The translations under genes were made by a program, and so were the position numbers. From positions 16,353,361 through 16,417,360 of the forward strand of contig NC_067120.1 of assembly GCF_021347895.1 (NCBI RefSeq): a stretch of DNA of 64,000 nt, given 5' to 3'. Each line of letters starts with the position of its first letter. The stretch's first letter is position 1. Under the pieces are notes generated by a model, which was given only the letters and a program-made list of their open reading frames with translations, was not told the origin of the DNA and did not search any database. The DNA is from Acanthochromis polyacanthus (taxonomy: Eukaryota > Chordata > Actinopteri > Pomacentridae). Positions 1 to 10,769 of the stretch are shown here, piece after piece.

Positions 1-1984
1 TTAGCCAAAGTAAAGCTACATTCACATATTCCAAAAAAAGTGGACAGTGTAAACTCTGATTACCCTTTGTTTTATTGCTGCAGAGAATAATCTATCCACC
101 CATAGTGAAATGCATTTCTTTATGCTAAACATGAAGGGACGCAGTTGGTATTTTATACAAATTTACAGACATGTGGAAATGAGGTGTAAGCTCAGGGTGC
201 AGTGACGGAGCCTGTGCAAAACAGTGTCGAGGGGAACTTAATTTCATGGAAAATCTGCACGAAAGGAGGTGAGCACTCTAAAAAGCAAACTGACCAAAAG
301 AACTATCTAGACCTGTCTTATGGCACAATCCAAATCTTCATGAAAAACTTGCCATTTTTTGTGTGTAGGCTGCTGCTTAAAGGTTGTTGTTGGTTCACAT
401 CGCAAAGGGGTACTGAAACCATCAACACATCGAAAGAGGAAGGGAAATGCATGTGAATAGCAGGGCAGAAATGGCACGTTTACACCTGCAGTAATATGAA
501 TAAGTGAGCATCTTACAAAAGGTACAATATTAAACATTTGATGCCTTCTTTCTGTTGTCCTGAACAGCATTTCCTTTTTGAGCCACAAGTAAGGCACACT
601 AACATTAAGATGTTCTTTCACACTAAAGGTCACTCTGAAATGACAGTCAGTCTACTTAAATTAACTTTGACTGTCAAAACCTCACATTAATTTCTGTAAA
701 TTAGAAAGATCAAAAATGCATTTTGCAAAGAACGGAAAACTGTGGATGTTGTCTCTCACTTCTCTGGATCAGAAGATGAAAAAAAAAATCAAAAGATGTA
801 AATGTGTAAACCGATAATTTGGAGTGTGGCTTTGAACTGCATTCTGCCACACTGACACTGAATTAAACAAGCTCACAATAGGTTTGGCAGTTAATGCCTC
901 GTTTCAACAAGTTTTGCTTTTTTGTCTGAAAGTTAGTATAATATACGGTCTGTGTCCCCAACGTCTGGGAATGTATTTCATTACAGATGAACAAAAACTT
1001 CCTCTCAGTGATACAAGAAAGGCTAATCAGAGGCTCAAGTTTTTACTTTGTCCAGTTTTATGGAATCTGTGCAATAAACATTAAGGAATAAAGACAGGAA
1101 TGATAATACATGGCATGAATAAGCAAGGAATTATCCTGCACCTGTAGGGCCAGTCTCGTGAATATTTAGTGACAGAACGTAATGAACCACTAAAGTTTGT
1201 ATTGTCTCTCTATGTTACACAGCTGGCATGTATTAAACTAACTAATCAAGTTTATTTTCTTCGCAAATTTTCCCTATTAGGACTAATAAAGTATATTCTA
1301 TTTTACTAGTTTTGAGTTCTTTTGTTCAGACAAATAAAGATTGGATAGATGTTGATTACCTTGACAGTTTCGAAACTGTCAAGCAAGGTAACTGAACAGA
1401 AGAACTCAAGACTAGTGTACTAACAATAAGAAAAAATGAATGTTTTTGAGATATATTCCTATTTTCTATATTTCACATTCACACAATTTGACCGTCAGCA
1501 TAGCCGAACAGCGGCCTATGTGCTGAAAACTTTTTCAGACTTTCTGCCGCACAGTCCAGTCTCTGTAGTTTAACACAAAAGTTAAATTTTTTTTAGCAAA
1601 CTTTAGGCAAATTTGAGGATTTTCCCCAGGCAAATCAGAGCTCATGGATGCTCTCATAGGAATTAATGAAGTTCTGATTGATTACTATGCAGTTACTCTC
1701 AGTCTCCACCTTTCCAAGAGCACCTACAATTATTAGTTTTATATAAAATCTACAATGTTGTGCCTAAAGTTGAATGAATCAATCGCTACTTTACTATAAT
1801 CCTCGTTAAGATAAGATTTATTGCAGGGTTGTTGCAACAGATATCACCTAATAAACCTGCAACTAGCGTACCGTTTTATGATCGTGCAATTCACATCACT
1901 ACCACGCATCCCTGGCAAAGCACGACTCCGTGACTGCTGCTTACACATGATGGTTAAAAAATTAACAGCTAAAGTGTATCTTAC
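1..1984. other. Presumed yaf2 intron 2, no exon recognised
   Basis: AT-rich sequence downstream (in gene orientation) of yaf2 exon 2. Apart from the hairpin near 1.3-1.4 kb, I see no coding homology, RNA gene or clear repeat. Short open frames here look like chance. Confidence 0.5.
1305..1416. repeat. Nested inverted repeat (imperfect long hairpin)
   Basis: An outer 24-bp stem (1306-1329 with 1392-1415; 22 of 24 pair) encloses an inner stem with an uninterrupted 22-bp palindrome at 1361-1382 (half-site TTGACAGTTTC), flanked by TACC/GGTA. The left arm has an unpaired 27-nt insertion. It lies in what should be yaf2 intron 2. Confidence 0.75.
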
Positions 1985-2109
1985 CGAGTTGACGTCCCTT
2001 TTCTGACATCACACATCATGCACTTGAACGCCTCGGCGCTGTTCCTGAACGTGCAGACGCTGCAGTCCCAGTACCCATCGTCGGCGAAGGGCTTGGACTG
2101 CCGCTTGGC
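1985..2109 (-). CDS. yaf2: yaf2 coding exon 2 (zinc finger)
   Basis: The exon is bounded by a ...GAAG acceptor and a GTAAGA donor (1984 downward). It reads [16 protein letters not shown] and then the remainder of the RanBP2-type finger, ending in GTSTR split across the junction. All four zinc-binding cysteines are present. The frame after joining to exon 1 is off by one base (see finding). Confidence 0.88.
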
Positions 2110-2440
2110 CTTCACACAGAAACAAAACAACACACACGGACAATTTTACAATGAGAACAGTTTCCGGAAACTACATGTGAGGTTAAAAGCGACCGCGGAG
2201 GGCGAGAGGCGACACTTGAGAAGATATTTCCTGCTCGGAAGCGGGTCAGTGGAAGCAGACGGAGCTTCCAGGTTACACAGGCTGTTGCCCACATTAAACC
2301 AGCAGCCAGCCGCCATGAACACTTCACTAAAACACTTCATCCATTCACCGAGCTGCTTGTTTGCCAGCGAGCCGCTAAAGTCTCCGTTCAAGCGTACGAA
2401 GCGGAAGTTTTTACCTCGTGGGACTCTTCTTGTCTCCCAT
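1985..2440 (-). CDS. yaf2: yaf2, YY1-associated factor 2 (5' part: exons 1-2; gene continues past the left edge)
   Basis: Two minus-strand exons encode the N-terminus of YAF2, a nuclear adaptor of non-canonical Polycomb repressive complex 1 that links RING1/PCGF modules to DNA-binding factors such as YY1. Exon 1 reads MGDKKSPT plus part of an Arg codon and is followed by a GTAAAA donor. Exon 2 encodes a RanBP2-type zinc finger, C-x2-C-x10-C-x2-C, within WDCSVC...[15 protein letters not shown]. The M-M between the last two cysteines favours YAF2 over the paralogue RYBP, which has S-I there. Later exons (the RING1-binding C-terminus) are not in the window; positions 1-1984 are then intron 2. 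Oddity: exon 1 ends in phase 2, but the only AG acceptor before exon 2 gives the wrong frame by one base. A C appears to be missing at the exon 2 start relative to the expected Arg-Pro-Lys-Arg. Confidence 0.88.
2415..2440 (-). CDS. yaf2: yaf2 coding exon 1
   Basis: ATG at 2440-2438 opens MGDKKSPT and the first two bases of an Arg codon, followed by the donor GTAAAA at 2414. The peptide is the invariant N-terminus shared by YAF2 and RYBP, which fixes the start. Confidence 0.85.
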
Positions 2441-2650
2441 TTACAAACTTGGCCTCACAGGAGTAGAAAAAGGAGCAATGTTACAGGTGAAAAAACGCAT
2501 TTAGCTGCTACTCAGCTGTCGTGGAAACTCCTGTCGAAGGGACGGGTCACGTATCCGGGCTCACCCAATCACTTCTATGTAATCACAACAGCTATAAATG
2601 TGACAGCCGGTGATGAAAGGCGCTTTGTAGCCTTCACTGCCTTGTAAACT
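2441..2650 (-). promoter_or_regulatory. Probable yaf2 5' UTR and promoter
   Basis: This is the GC-richer stretch immediately upstream of the yaf2 start codon. It holds a CCAAT pentamer (2565-2569 on the plus strand, i.e. inverted relative to the gene) about 125 bp upstream of the ATG and a CACGTATC/ACGTGA-type E-box-like site just beside it. No TATA box is placed convincingly, as is usual for a housekeeping chromatin gene. The call is by position and composition only. Confidence 0.4.
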
Positions 2651-2798
2651 CCATGAATGGGAAACAATGTGTTATGAACCCTGTTGCATAACGATCATAT
2701 ATATATGTATCTGGTAAAGGGCAGACAAATTCTGCACATTTTTAAAATTTAAATAATTGAATAAATGTCAGGCATTTTTACTGAAGTGGGCTCTTAAA

Positions 2799-3075
2799 CA
2801 CCGATCAGCCACAAAATTATGACCACTTACAGGTGAAGTGAATAGCACTGATCATATTGGTACTATGCGGTGTTCTGCTGGAAAACCCTTAATTTTAGCA
2901 TCCATGTTGATGAGTCTTCGACACCCAAATAAACATTGTCCCAGATCAAGCACACTCCCTCATGCAAATTGGAAACCCAGATATCACTGGCCTATCCCCA
3001 AAGGAAAATGCACTTTTTCAGAGCATTTTTGAGAACATTAGGAGGACCTACGCAGTGTTAGGTGGGTGGTCATGT
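2799..3075. mobile_element. Tc1-like transposon remnant (internally deleted)
   Basis: It starts with CACCGATCAGCCACAAAATT, then GACCACTTACAGGTGAAGTG. This is the terminal repeat of a very widespread vertebrate Tc1-type family. It ends with the matching 3' piece TTAGGTGGGTGGTCATG, so most of the transposase region is deleted and the outer right end is lost. Recognition is from memory of the family, not from a search. Confidence 0.7.
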
Positions 3076-3079
3076 ACCA

Positions 3080-3900
3080 ACACTTCCCAGGTGCAGTTTA
3101 CTTAATTATGTACACGTAATAAGATAAAAAATAACCTCCTGCTGTATACTGTTAACTCTATAAAGATAGAATACTACACTGGGAGCATATATAGTACATT
3201 ACAAGTATTATAGATAACAACACTTTTCTGATGCAATTGACTTGAGTAGTTCCATGTACAAGGTTCAAGGTAATCTTTATTATCCCGGTTTAAAAGTCAA
3301 GCTGCTCCAATTTTCTCTGCTTGTCCTCCATCTAAACAGACAGATGAGGCTTCTTGGCCTGCAGAGTTTCCTCATCAGCTTCTATTACAGATGCTACAGA
3401 ACACAAACAACCACATGATCAGACATGTTTACAGACAACATGTTGCCTTTTAAACCTGCATTAAGCAACATGTTAATATTAGCATGATCAGTTTCTCAAG
3501 ATACAATGAGGTCAAGTACCTCAGTGCTATTGTTGAAAGTTTTTTTGTGTTAAGTTGAATCGAATGATCATCTGTGTTGACCCTGAACTTTATCTTAAAA
3601 ATAGGAATTAGCTGGTTTATTCCTTTCAGAGTTTCTTGTTTTAATGTAAATGTTCAATAGTTCCCCAAAGTGATCAGTGAGTTTAACTACGGCCTTTAAA
3701 ACCATTTCACAAATAGAAATGATCCACTGTGGTCACATCCCATCATGTTTCCACTCAATCAAAACCTGTCTTACGTGCAGCTGTGGAGAACATCTTGCAC
3801 ACGTATAAGATGTGTAAAGCAAATACACTTTATGTATCTTTATGATACCTTCTAATATTTTTACATTGACTGTGTTACATCAGTTTTAGAGTAGTGATGG
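3080..3900. other. Intergenic, no gene seen
   Basis: AT-rich. A short CTTTATTATCCCGG-type motif near 3.27 kb resembles the tail of an old retroelement, but nothing else is recognisable. Confidence 0.4.
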
Positions 3901-3904
3901 GAAC

Positions 3905-4161
3905 ATGATAGGCAGTCTAAGGCACACTTGTGCACTAATCATGGTGTCTAATCAGCATCTTGATATGGCACACCTGTGAGGTGGGATGGATTATCTCAGC
4001 AAAGGAGAAGTGCTCACTATCACAGATTTAGACAGATTTGTGAACAATATTTGAGAGAAATGGTGATATTGTGTATGTGGAAAAAGTTTTAGATCTTTGA
4101 GTTCATCTCATAAAAAATGGGAGCAAAAACAAAAGTGTTGCGTTTATGTTTTTGTTGAGTG
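3905..4161. repeat. Tc1-type terminal fragment, copy 1 of a dispersed pair
   Basis: About 250 bp matching the segment at 48339-48591 in the same orientation with only a few differences. It ends in TTTTTGTTGAGTG followed by TA, the outer end of a teleost Tc1-type terminal repeat. No transposase sequence is attached. Confidence 0.75.
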
Positions 4162-4567
4162 TATGTTACTTTTGTGAGAGACCCTGTTCTAAATGTTAGA
4201 GATAATATTAAACATTACATTTGCTGGACAGCTCTAGATACTAGACTAGACAGAGATGTATGAACAGTAAAATAGCCAAAAATAAATGCGGTAAATATAG
4301 CTTCACCCTACCAGCTACAAATAAAAAGCTGCGTCAGTCATACTTTTCCAATATTATAATGTGCACAACAAACACTTTATAAGGAGAAATTTTTCATTTG
4401 AATTCTGTACTTTCAGTTCAACAAAACTGCAGGGAACAAAGAGATTAATTTGTATCATGTAGTATTTTTTACATTTTCATATTTGACTTTAAAAAAAAAC
4501 TTAAGTACAACTTATGAAAACCCTCCAGTAATTTCCTAGACTATAAATTTTAAAATTGGCAACTGTA

Positions 4568-4809
4568 TGGAAGTAAATGTGTGCCAACAGAGTTTGAATT
4601 TGAATTTCTGAAGATGAATTTTTTTATCTTGAAAAAATAAAAAAAAACTTTGAATTTTTTAAACCATTGAATTTCTAGCATGCATTTTTTATTTCCATCA
4701 CTTATTTTTTTCAGTGGTAAAATTAATTCAATGTCAAAAAATTCAATGTATAAAAAATTCATCTTCAGAAATTCAAATTCAAAACTCTGATGGCACACAT
4801 TTACTTCCA
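4568..4809. mobile_element. Hairpin MITE with ~57-bp terminal inverted repeats and TA duplication
   Basis: The left arm, starting TGGAAGTAAATGTGTGCCA, is mirrored almost base for base by the right arm, ending TGGCACACATTTACTTCCA. The pairing continues through a motif containing GAAGATGAA. Direct TA dinucleotides flank both ends (4566-4567 and 4810-4811), as for a Tc1/mariner-mobilised element. The centre is AT-rich and non-coding. Confidence 0.85.
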
Positions 4810-4864
4810 TAAAATGCCTCCCTGGTGATCCTTAAATCAGTACTCAGCAGCACTTCATCTTCCA

Positions 4865-4878
4865 CCACCAGATGGCAG
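4865..4878 (+). promoter_or_regulatory. Candidate CTCF site
   Basis: CCACCAGATGGCAG matches the vertebrate CTCF core CCASYAGRKGGCRS at every position. It lies just outside the MITE. Match by eye only; occupancy unknown. Confidence 0.4.
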
Positions 4879-4884
4879 TATGAA

Positions 4885-6150
4885 TCCACACTGAGCTGCT
4901 CTCTTTGGCCCACAGTTCCTTTCTAACCCACTTTTCTGATCCAACATACGAGTTAAACAGCCCCTGTGTTGGTAAAGGCTTTGCTCTGGACATTTTGCTC
5001 TTTTGTGCCTGAGGAGACTCCACAGAGAGCCTCATGTCACTTTTCATACATGACTGGAAAGCAGCTTAGCCGGAGGCTGTAGATGTTCACGATGCAGTCT
5101 TTGACAACAAATAACCCTCCTTATAGTTCAGCTCAGGGCAGCTGGCAGCCCTAATACATACTGTATTACACTGAATCTGTTTACACCTGCACGTCCAATC
5201 CTCAGAGACTGGACCAGTGATGCTGAATGTACTGTAATGGAGCTAATTCAGATCATACAGCATGTGAATGTTTCAACGTCACAATGTACGTTTAAGACAG
5301 TGCATTGCTCTAGTGACATATACTGAAGGAAAACATCACGAAAAACAATACATTTAAAACCAGAAGTCTTCAAGCTGAGATGTCATTAACGCAGACTGTT
5401 TTACAAACTGTAAGCAGTAGAAGTGCTTCATGTTGATGACTTCAGCTTACAGACTTCTACTGAGCTTTGAAAAGGAGGAGTCAGCTGAGGTGATTCCTCT
5501 GAATGATTAATATGTTGCTGTTTTCTACTAAATGTATGAAGAGAAAGACATGTATCTGATTCTTCTGTGATCAAGGAGCAGTTTGTTAATGCAAAGATCT
5601 TTACCACTCGTTTATTTTTGTCTGCGCTCACAGAATACAAGAAGGGCCATGTTGCCGTCGTGAATATTGTGTTTATTCTGGATATTACCTGAATCTATAG
5701 AAAATGTTTCAGTTGCATTCTGTATTGTCTGAGTAAATATTTTGGGACTGCAATGTATTGTATTGATGTATGTACCCCAATGCATATCTGATCTTGATTT
5801 TAAGTTCTGATGCTAATTGTTATAGTTAAAAGTAGTCTGGTCAAGTAATTTTAAAACTTACTGATGACCCTTTAAGTGCACCATACTGGAGGTTGGGCTT
5901 TGCAGTCTATCAGCTGATCCACCTTTGGTCCCAAATTAAATGCTTCAATATCTATTGGATGGATTTCCATGAAGTATGCTACAGATTAGCCAATTGCCAA
6001 ATGCTACCAAGCTAAACTACACCTATACATGGTAAACTTTCGGATGTTAGCATAATCATTACAAGCATGTGGATGTTCAGCTCAGAGCTTCTTCATTCAG
6101 AAGCCACATCTGATGACATCAATGTAAGATCAACAACAATGCTGTAGCCA
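4885..6150. other. Intergenic, no gene seen
   Basis: No recognisable coding exon, RNA gene or dispersed repeat. Open frames are short and lack homology. Confidence 0.4.
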
Positions 6151-6155
6151 ACAGG

Positions 6156-6353
6156 AAATGGTCTGTATTTATATAGCGCTTTACTATACCTGCAAGGTAT
6201 CCAAAGCGCTTTACGTGATACGTCGCATTCACACACTGATGGCGGAAGCTGCCATGCAAGGCACTAACCACGACCCATCAGGACCAATTAATCGGGAACC
6301 GGCAACCTTCCGGTTGCAAGACGGCCACTCTACCCACTGAGCCATGCCGCCCC
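6156..6353. repeat. Dispersed teleost repeat (SINE-like, unclassified)
   Basis: It runs from TCTGTATTTATATAGCGC through ACCGGCAACCTTCCGGTTGC to CTACCCACTGAGCCATGCCG. This GC-rich block with an inverted GGTTxGAAxC-like segment is of a type found many times in fish genomes. The class is uncertain. Confidence 0.5.
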
Positions 6354-6359
6354 TACAGT

Positions 6360-8700
6360 ACTATGACTTTTAGCATCAGGGTTTCTGCAGATATCAGTCA
6401 GTCAGATTTAATGCTTTTTAATGCCATTTTAATGCTATGACCGTGAACTCAACAAATTACACAAGTTTGTTTTTGTAAAAGATGATTTTCATATAAAAAC
6501 TGTCCCTACATTTCACTATTTCTGAATCCGGAAACCACCCCTGACCACCCACAGGCTGTAGTCATTCTCTGAATTGCATGTTTTTTTAGACATTTTTTGC
6601 TGGAATTTGCATTTCCCCATTTTCCAGCTCTCCTCCACCTGGTCCAGCCTGCCGTCACTTTCCAAATATGCAGCTTTTGGCAATTGTGCCCGACCGGCCA
6701 GAACAATTGTCACAATATTTCAGCATGTTTATGCAGATGCACATAACTGACGAATCACAGTCTATAATTACACATTATATTAGAATCAAATCTAATGATT
6801 TTAATGCCATTTAAATACCACAGTGCAAAGATCCTCAGGTACAAGGAGCCTGCAAATCATGTATTTAGTGTATATCTTTACCACAGTGAAAAAAAGAGGT
6901 AAATATATGGTAATATTCAGCAGTTGTGGTGCAAAGCTTGCAAAAAAAATTAGAAAATCTAAATTTAAAAAATAATGAATATGCATTATTTTTCATAATT
7001 AAAACACAATATCTAGCCTTTTATAAACAAACACAGAAATAATGTTTCACCTGTTCATTGGATGTGAAATATCTCAAATGTTTTGCACAACACACTAAGA
7101 TTGTAATGTTAGACAGAAACAGACAGAACCATTTAAAAAGTACTATTTAAACTATAAATAAATGAATGAAACTCCCTTTAGTATTTCTGTGCTAAAGGCT
7201 GATTGTTGACATTACTATAGTAAAATAGTAGTAAAATAATTAGGCGAATTGAAAACAAGTTTATGAGCAGAGAGCAAAGTAAAGAGGTTCCTCTCAGGCT
7301 TGGGTACGTTTGGTGCAACACAAATATTGACAACTTTTGTGTATTCAAACCAGGCTAACGTTAGTCAGTCACTTTGTATGCATGTTGACAAAAATATGTC
7401 GGAGCAACAAAAGTATACGTATTGTTTCACCAACATAGTTTCAATATTCAATCATCCAAACTGTAGCTGAGACAGACTTTTTAGGTTATGGTTAAATCGA
7501 TATTGATTTAGTGCCAGTTACGGTTGAAAATGTGGTATTTATTCGACATCAATCATAATAAGCGCTTTCAGTTGAGTTTCGATGTCGGGAACATACATTT
7601 AGGGCTTGTGCCTCATTATCATCCTGAGCAACAATAAAAATAACCCAAGAAGGATTAAAATTGAAATTTTCAGTATGACAAATTGCTAGCTGGGCTGTTG
7701 TTGTTCCCTGTAGTAAAGGGGTATTTGAAAATGGTAACATGCAGATAGCAAAGAACAGGGGAAGCCATGTGAAATGTGTGGCCACTTAAACTGCTGAGTT
7801 AGACTGTTCTCAACAGACCCCCCCCTGTTAAAATGCCGAAATTTGCAGCAGAAACAATCACAGAATGGTGCAAAAACCTGTTTTGGTCTCTGGAGCTAAT
7901 GAACCCATTTATACCTAACTAACTGGTTAATCCTTTTACATTTATATTAAGACTTAAAGTTATGTGTAATTAAGACTGAGGTTGCCAGATGAAGCCTGTT
8001 AAAATCCTGAAACTGTATATGTACAATGTAAAAAATTAGAGAAGCAGGATTGCCTCTACGTCTTACCAGAAACCGGGGATTTTTGTAACAAATGAGTAAT
8101 TCCCAGTGGGGATCCTGAGTGTCCCTACACTGTGGCTGAACTTGGAATCTCCAATGTGAGTAACTATATGAATTTGTTGTGAAAAATAGATTGGTAAGTC
8201 TTGTGGTGATGTTATTTTTGCATAGTAACATTACTGAAATGACTAATTTGTTAACTTGTTGTTTTAGCTTCAGCTTTAGATCAATGTCCAGGTTTGATGG
8301 TTTCTGTCCAAACTTTGTGTGACGTTTAGTGTTTGTAGATATGAAAACATGACGGAAACATCAGAGTTATCACATATTTCATAATTGTGTCCTATGACCT
8401 GTGTTCACCCCTTAGTTCCCTAAAGGCCTCTGTCAGACAGCCCTTCACTATATACCCCATACTACCACCACCCAACTCAACAGTCCGATCCATATCCACC
8501 TCCATCTCTAAGAAAGCTGAGGTTAAGGACTCTTTGATGGAAAACTGGGCTCTGCTCTAATGTACTGTATCTATATGCTGCAACTTTTTCGGTCTCCCTC
8601 TCTCATACAGCTTTTCCTCTGTCTTCCTCTCTCTGTCTCCTATTTCCGTCTCTCTCAGGCCTGACCACATAATGACAGACCTGCTCTGTATTAAAGGACC
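6360..8700. other. Intergenic, no gene seen
   Basis: AT-rich non-coding sequence with no clear homology. Several short frames on both strands are not supported by codon pattern or splice context. Confidence 0.4.
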
Positions 8701-8743
8701 CTGCCCATGCGTCCTCTCCCTGTCACCTCCCTCCCCATGGGCC

Positions 8744-8751
8744 TTTATAAG
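8744..8751 (+). promoter_or_regulatory. TATA-like box of the ifitm5-like gene
   Basis: TTTATAAG lies 134 bp upstream of the ifitm5-like ATG, which leaves room for a roughly 110-nt 5' leader. It is the only TATA-like match in the proximal upstream region. Confidence 0.4.
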
Positions 8752-8884
8752 CCTCTCATACAGAGGGGGCACTACTTGCAAAAAAAGAGGCTGAGCATCT
8801 GGAAGGCTAACAAGTTAGCATAGACATAGTCAACATAGCCACCTATTTACACAGCGACATCGATCTCTTTTCTGAACACCAACC

Positions 8885-9090
8885 ATGGACAACCATTCGT
8901 ACAACTTCCCTTCTGACTGCACCCCGCTCACCAACTGCAAGTCTGCGCGTAAGCCAGCTGGATCCACCGTGTGTGAACATGGGCAACTCCGGCAAGAATC
9001 CTCCCCGGGACTATCTAGTCTGGTCGCTGTGCAACACCTTGTACGTTAACTTCTGCTGCCTGGGTTCATGCGCTCATCTACTCCATCAAG
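8885..9090 (+). pseudogene. ifitm5: ifitm5-like exon 1
   Basis: ATG in a good context (ACCATGG). The N-terminal cytoplasmic part is in frame 1. The frame then shifts near 8963 before NMGNSGKNPPRDYLVW, and again near 9070 (one base short in F-M-A-L). It ends ...TCCATCAAG at a GTGAGA donor in phase 0. Confidence 0.78.
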
Positions 9091-10555
9091 GTGAGACCTT
9101 TTGCTCTTTTTAAATATATATATATATATATTGTTACAACTTTTGCATCAATTTTGACCATTTCTACAAAACATGCAACTTTCAGGAAATGAACTCAGAT
9201 GTGGAAAACATAGAGTCTGCATGGGTTGATACGCTGAGAGGAATCCAGACAACAGTTCATTATTAACCGTCCTTGAAAATGGTTTTATCTGAAACATTTT
9301 TTGGTCAACTTTTTCCATTCCAGCTAGTCTTTATCAGCTGTTCTACGTCCAGGATCACTTTTAATAACTGATGTTAATATAACTTCATAACGAATGAGTT
9401 TGTTTTGGACAGATGAAAGCAGGAAGAGTAGAACAATCTTGCAACAGTTACCAAATGCAATAGGACAATAGATTATATTAATGCTGGTCTTGTGCAACCT
9501 GATACCCGACAAGAGCATTGCTATAATAATCCAAACCCTATGCAAGCAAGCTGCAGAAATAGACAGAAGGTGGGTTGAGCCGCCAAGCAAAGTTAAAAAC
9601 AGAGGGCATGTTGTGGCAAATCTCATACTGGAATGAAGCTCAGATGTGTGGCAGCACAACAACATGATTTCTAAAAGAACAAGAAGGACTCAGCCATTAC
9701 TTCTTAGTCATAGTCAGAGGGAAAAAATTGGTATTCAAAATCCCAGACTGTGCAACAGCCATAAAAATAGACTTTGTCCCATTGTTTAAAGGCCTGTTGG
9801 GAAAGTCTTTGGGTTTCAACGCACGGAAAACAGACCAAAGCATTTATATTATGAACATTGTAGTAACTGTTATTGTCCCTGGTCAGATGGCAGTAGAAAA
9901 GTTGCTGTGCCCTTTACCACAGGAATGAGGCTGCAAAGGAACACGAACAAAACCAGAACAGAACCTTTGCTCCCTAAGAAAACAGCTAAAAGATCCTTGA
10001 AAATGCCATGTGCAAAGCAGGATTGGAAACACTATATGACTACCTGAATTAAAGTCCCCACAAAAGGGTGACTGTACCCTTTATTTAAGTCCTTTTTTCT
10101 GCCTACATAGACTACAGATACTGAATCACAGGCCCACTACTTGCTCAGCACTCAAATTAAAGACAGTGACTGGCTGCTTGTATGGGGAGTTAAAAATGGC
10201 GTAATTGGCATCTTCTTAATAGGCAAGTACTCATGGGAAATTAGAGAGTGCTGGGGAAAGACTCTGCACCGTCCTTTCCAAAATACATAGATACACTTAG
10301 AAGCAGCTCAAGGACTCGTATCGCTCTGGCCTTGGTCAGCCTTGAATCTCAATTGTTAGAACAACCTGCAATGAACTGCCTGTAAACAAACCATAATAGA
10401 ACATTATACCGAGCCTTTGTTGCTTTTCTTCCTCTAAGTATTCACAGTCTGCTGGGTTTTTTTTTTTTCATTTTAACAGAATAAAGACAAAGTTTTATAG
10501 TTTCAACTTTCTTGCATTGATTATACAAATTCAATTATTCTTCATGTCTTTGTAG
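9091..10555 (+). other. Intron of the ifitm5-like gene
   Basis: GT...AG intron of about 1.46 kb. It contains a short TA run near 9.11 kb and a 113-codon minus-strand frame (9324-9665) with no homology that I recognise, which I regard as chance. Confidence 0.6.
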
Positions 10556-10760
10556 GCCAGGGACCAGAAGACTCAGGGCAACCTGCAGATGGCCCAGGAG
10601 ATGTTCGGACAAAGCCAAATGGTACAACATCCTGGCAGCCGGCTTGGAACATGCTGATTCCACTTCTGGCCATCGTCCTGCTCGTCCTCCTGCTCGTCCA
10701 CCTCGGCTCGTCTCAGGGCTCCTTCACTTCTTTGGGAAGATGGCTTCCAAAGCTTCATGA
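10556..10760 (+). pseudogene. ifitm5: ifitm5-like exon 2
   Basis: It starts ARDQKTQGNLQ in phase 0 with exon 1, then shifts near 10604 to DKAKWYNILAAG. It shifts again near 10647 (one extra T) to the second membrane helix, and near 10724 to FFGKMASKAS followed by TGA at 10758-10760. Confidence 0.78.
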
Positions 10761-10769
10761 AGCTGTTCA

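Larger units (their letters stand above)
8885..10760 (+). pseudogene. ifitm5: ifitm5-like gene (IFITM/CD225 family), two exons with about five small indels
   Basis: Exon 1 (8885-9090) and exon 2 (10556-10760) have canonical GTGAGA/TTTGTAG splice signals and the dispanin exon layout. The pieces read MDNHSYNFPSDCTPLTN, PRDYLVWSLCNTLYVNFCCLG (first TM helix with palmitoylation-type cysteines), ALIYSIK|ARDQKTQGNLQMAQE, KWYNILAAG and WNMLIPLLAIVLLVLLLVHLG (second TM). They end FFGKMASKAS-stop. SIKARDQK and YNILAA favour IFITM5 (bone-restricted BRIL) over antiviral IFITMs. The pieces sit in different frames: single-base-type shifts occur near 8963, 9070, 10604, 10647 and 10724. There is no in-frame nonsense substitution apart from those caused by the shifts. 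Either a recent pseudogene or a gene with assembly errors. Confidence 0.8.

Noticed and set aside
1965..2647. Plus-strand 209-codon frame over the yaf2 exons
   Set aside because: Antisense to yaf2 exons 1-2 and promoter; its openness reflects GC-rich composition, and the minus strand has clear YAF2 homology.
9324..9665. 113-codon minus-strand frame in the ifitm5-like intron
   Set aside because: No recognised domain, intronic, composition like surrounding DNA.
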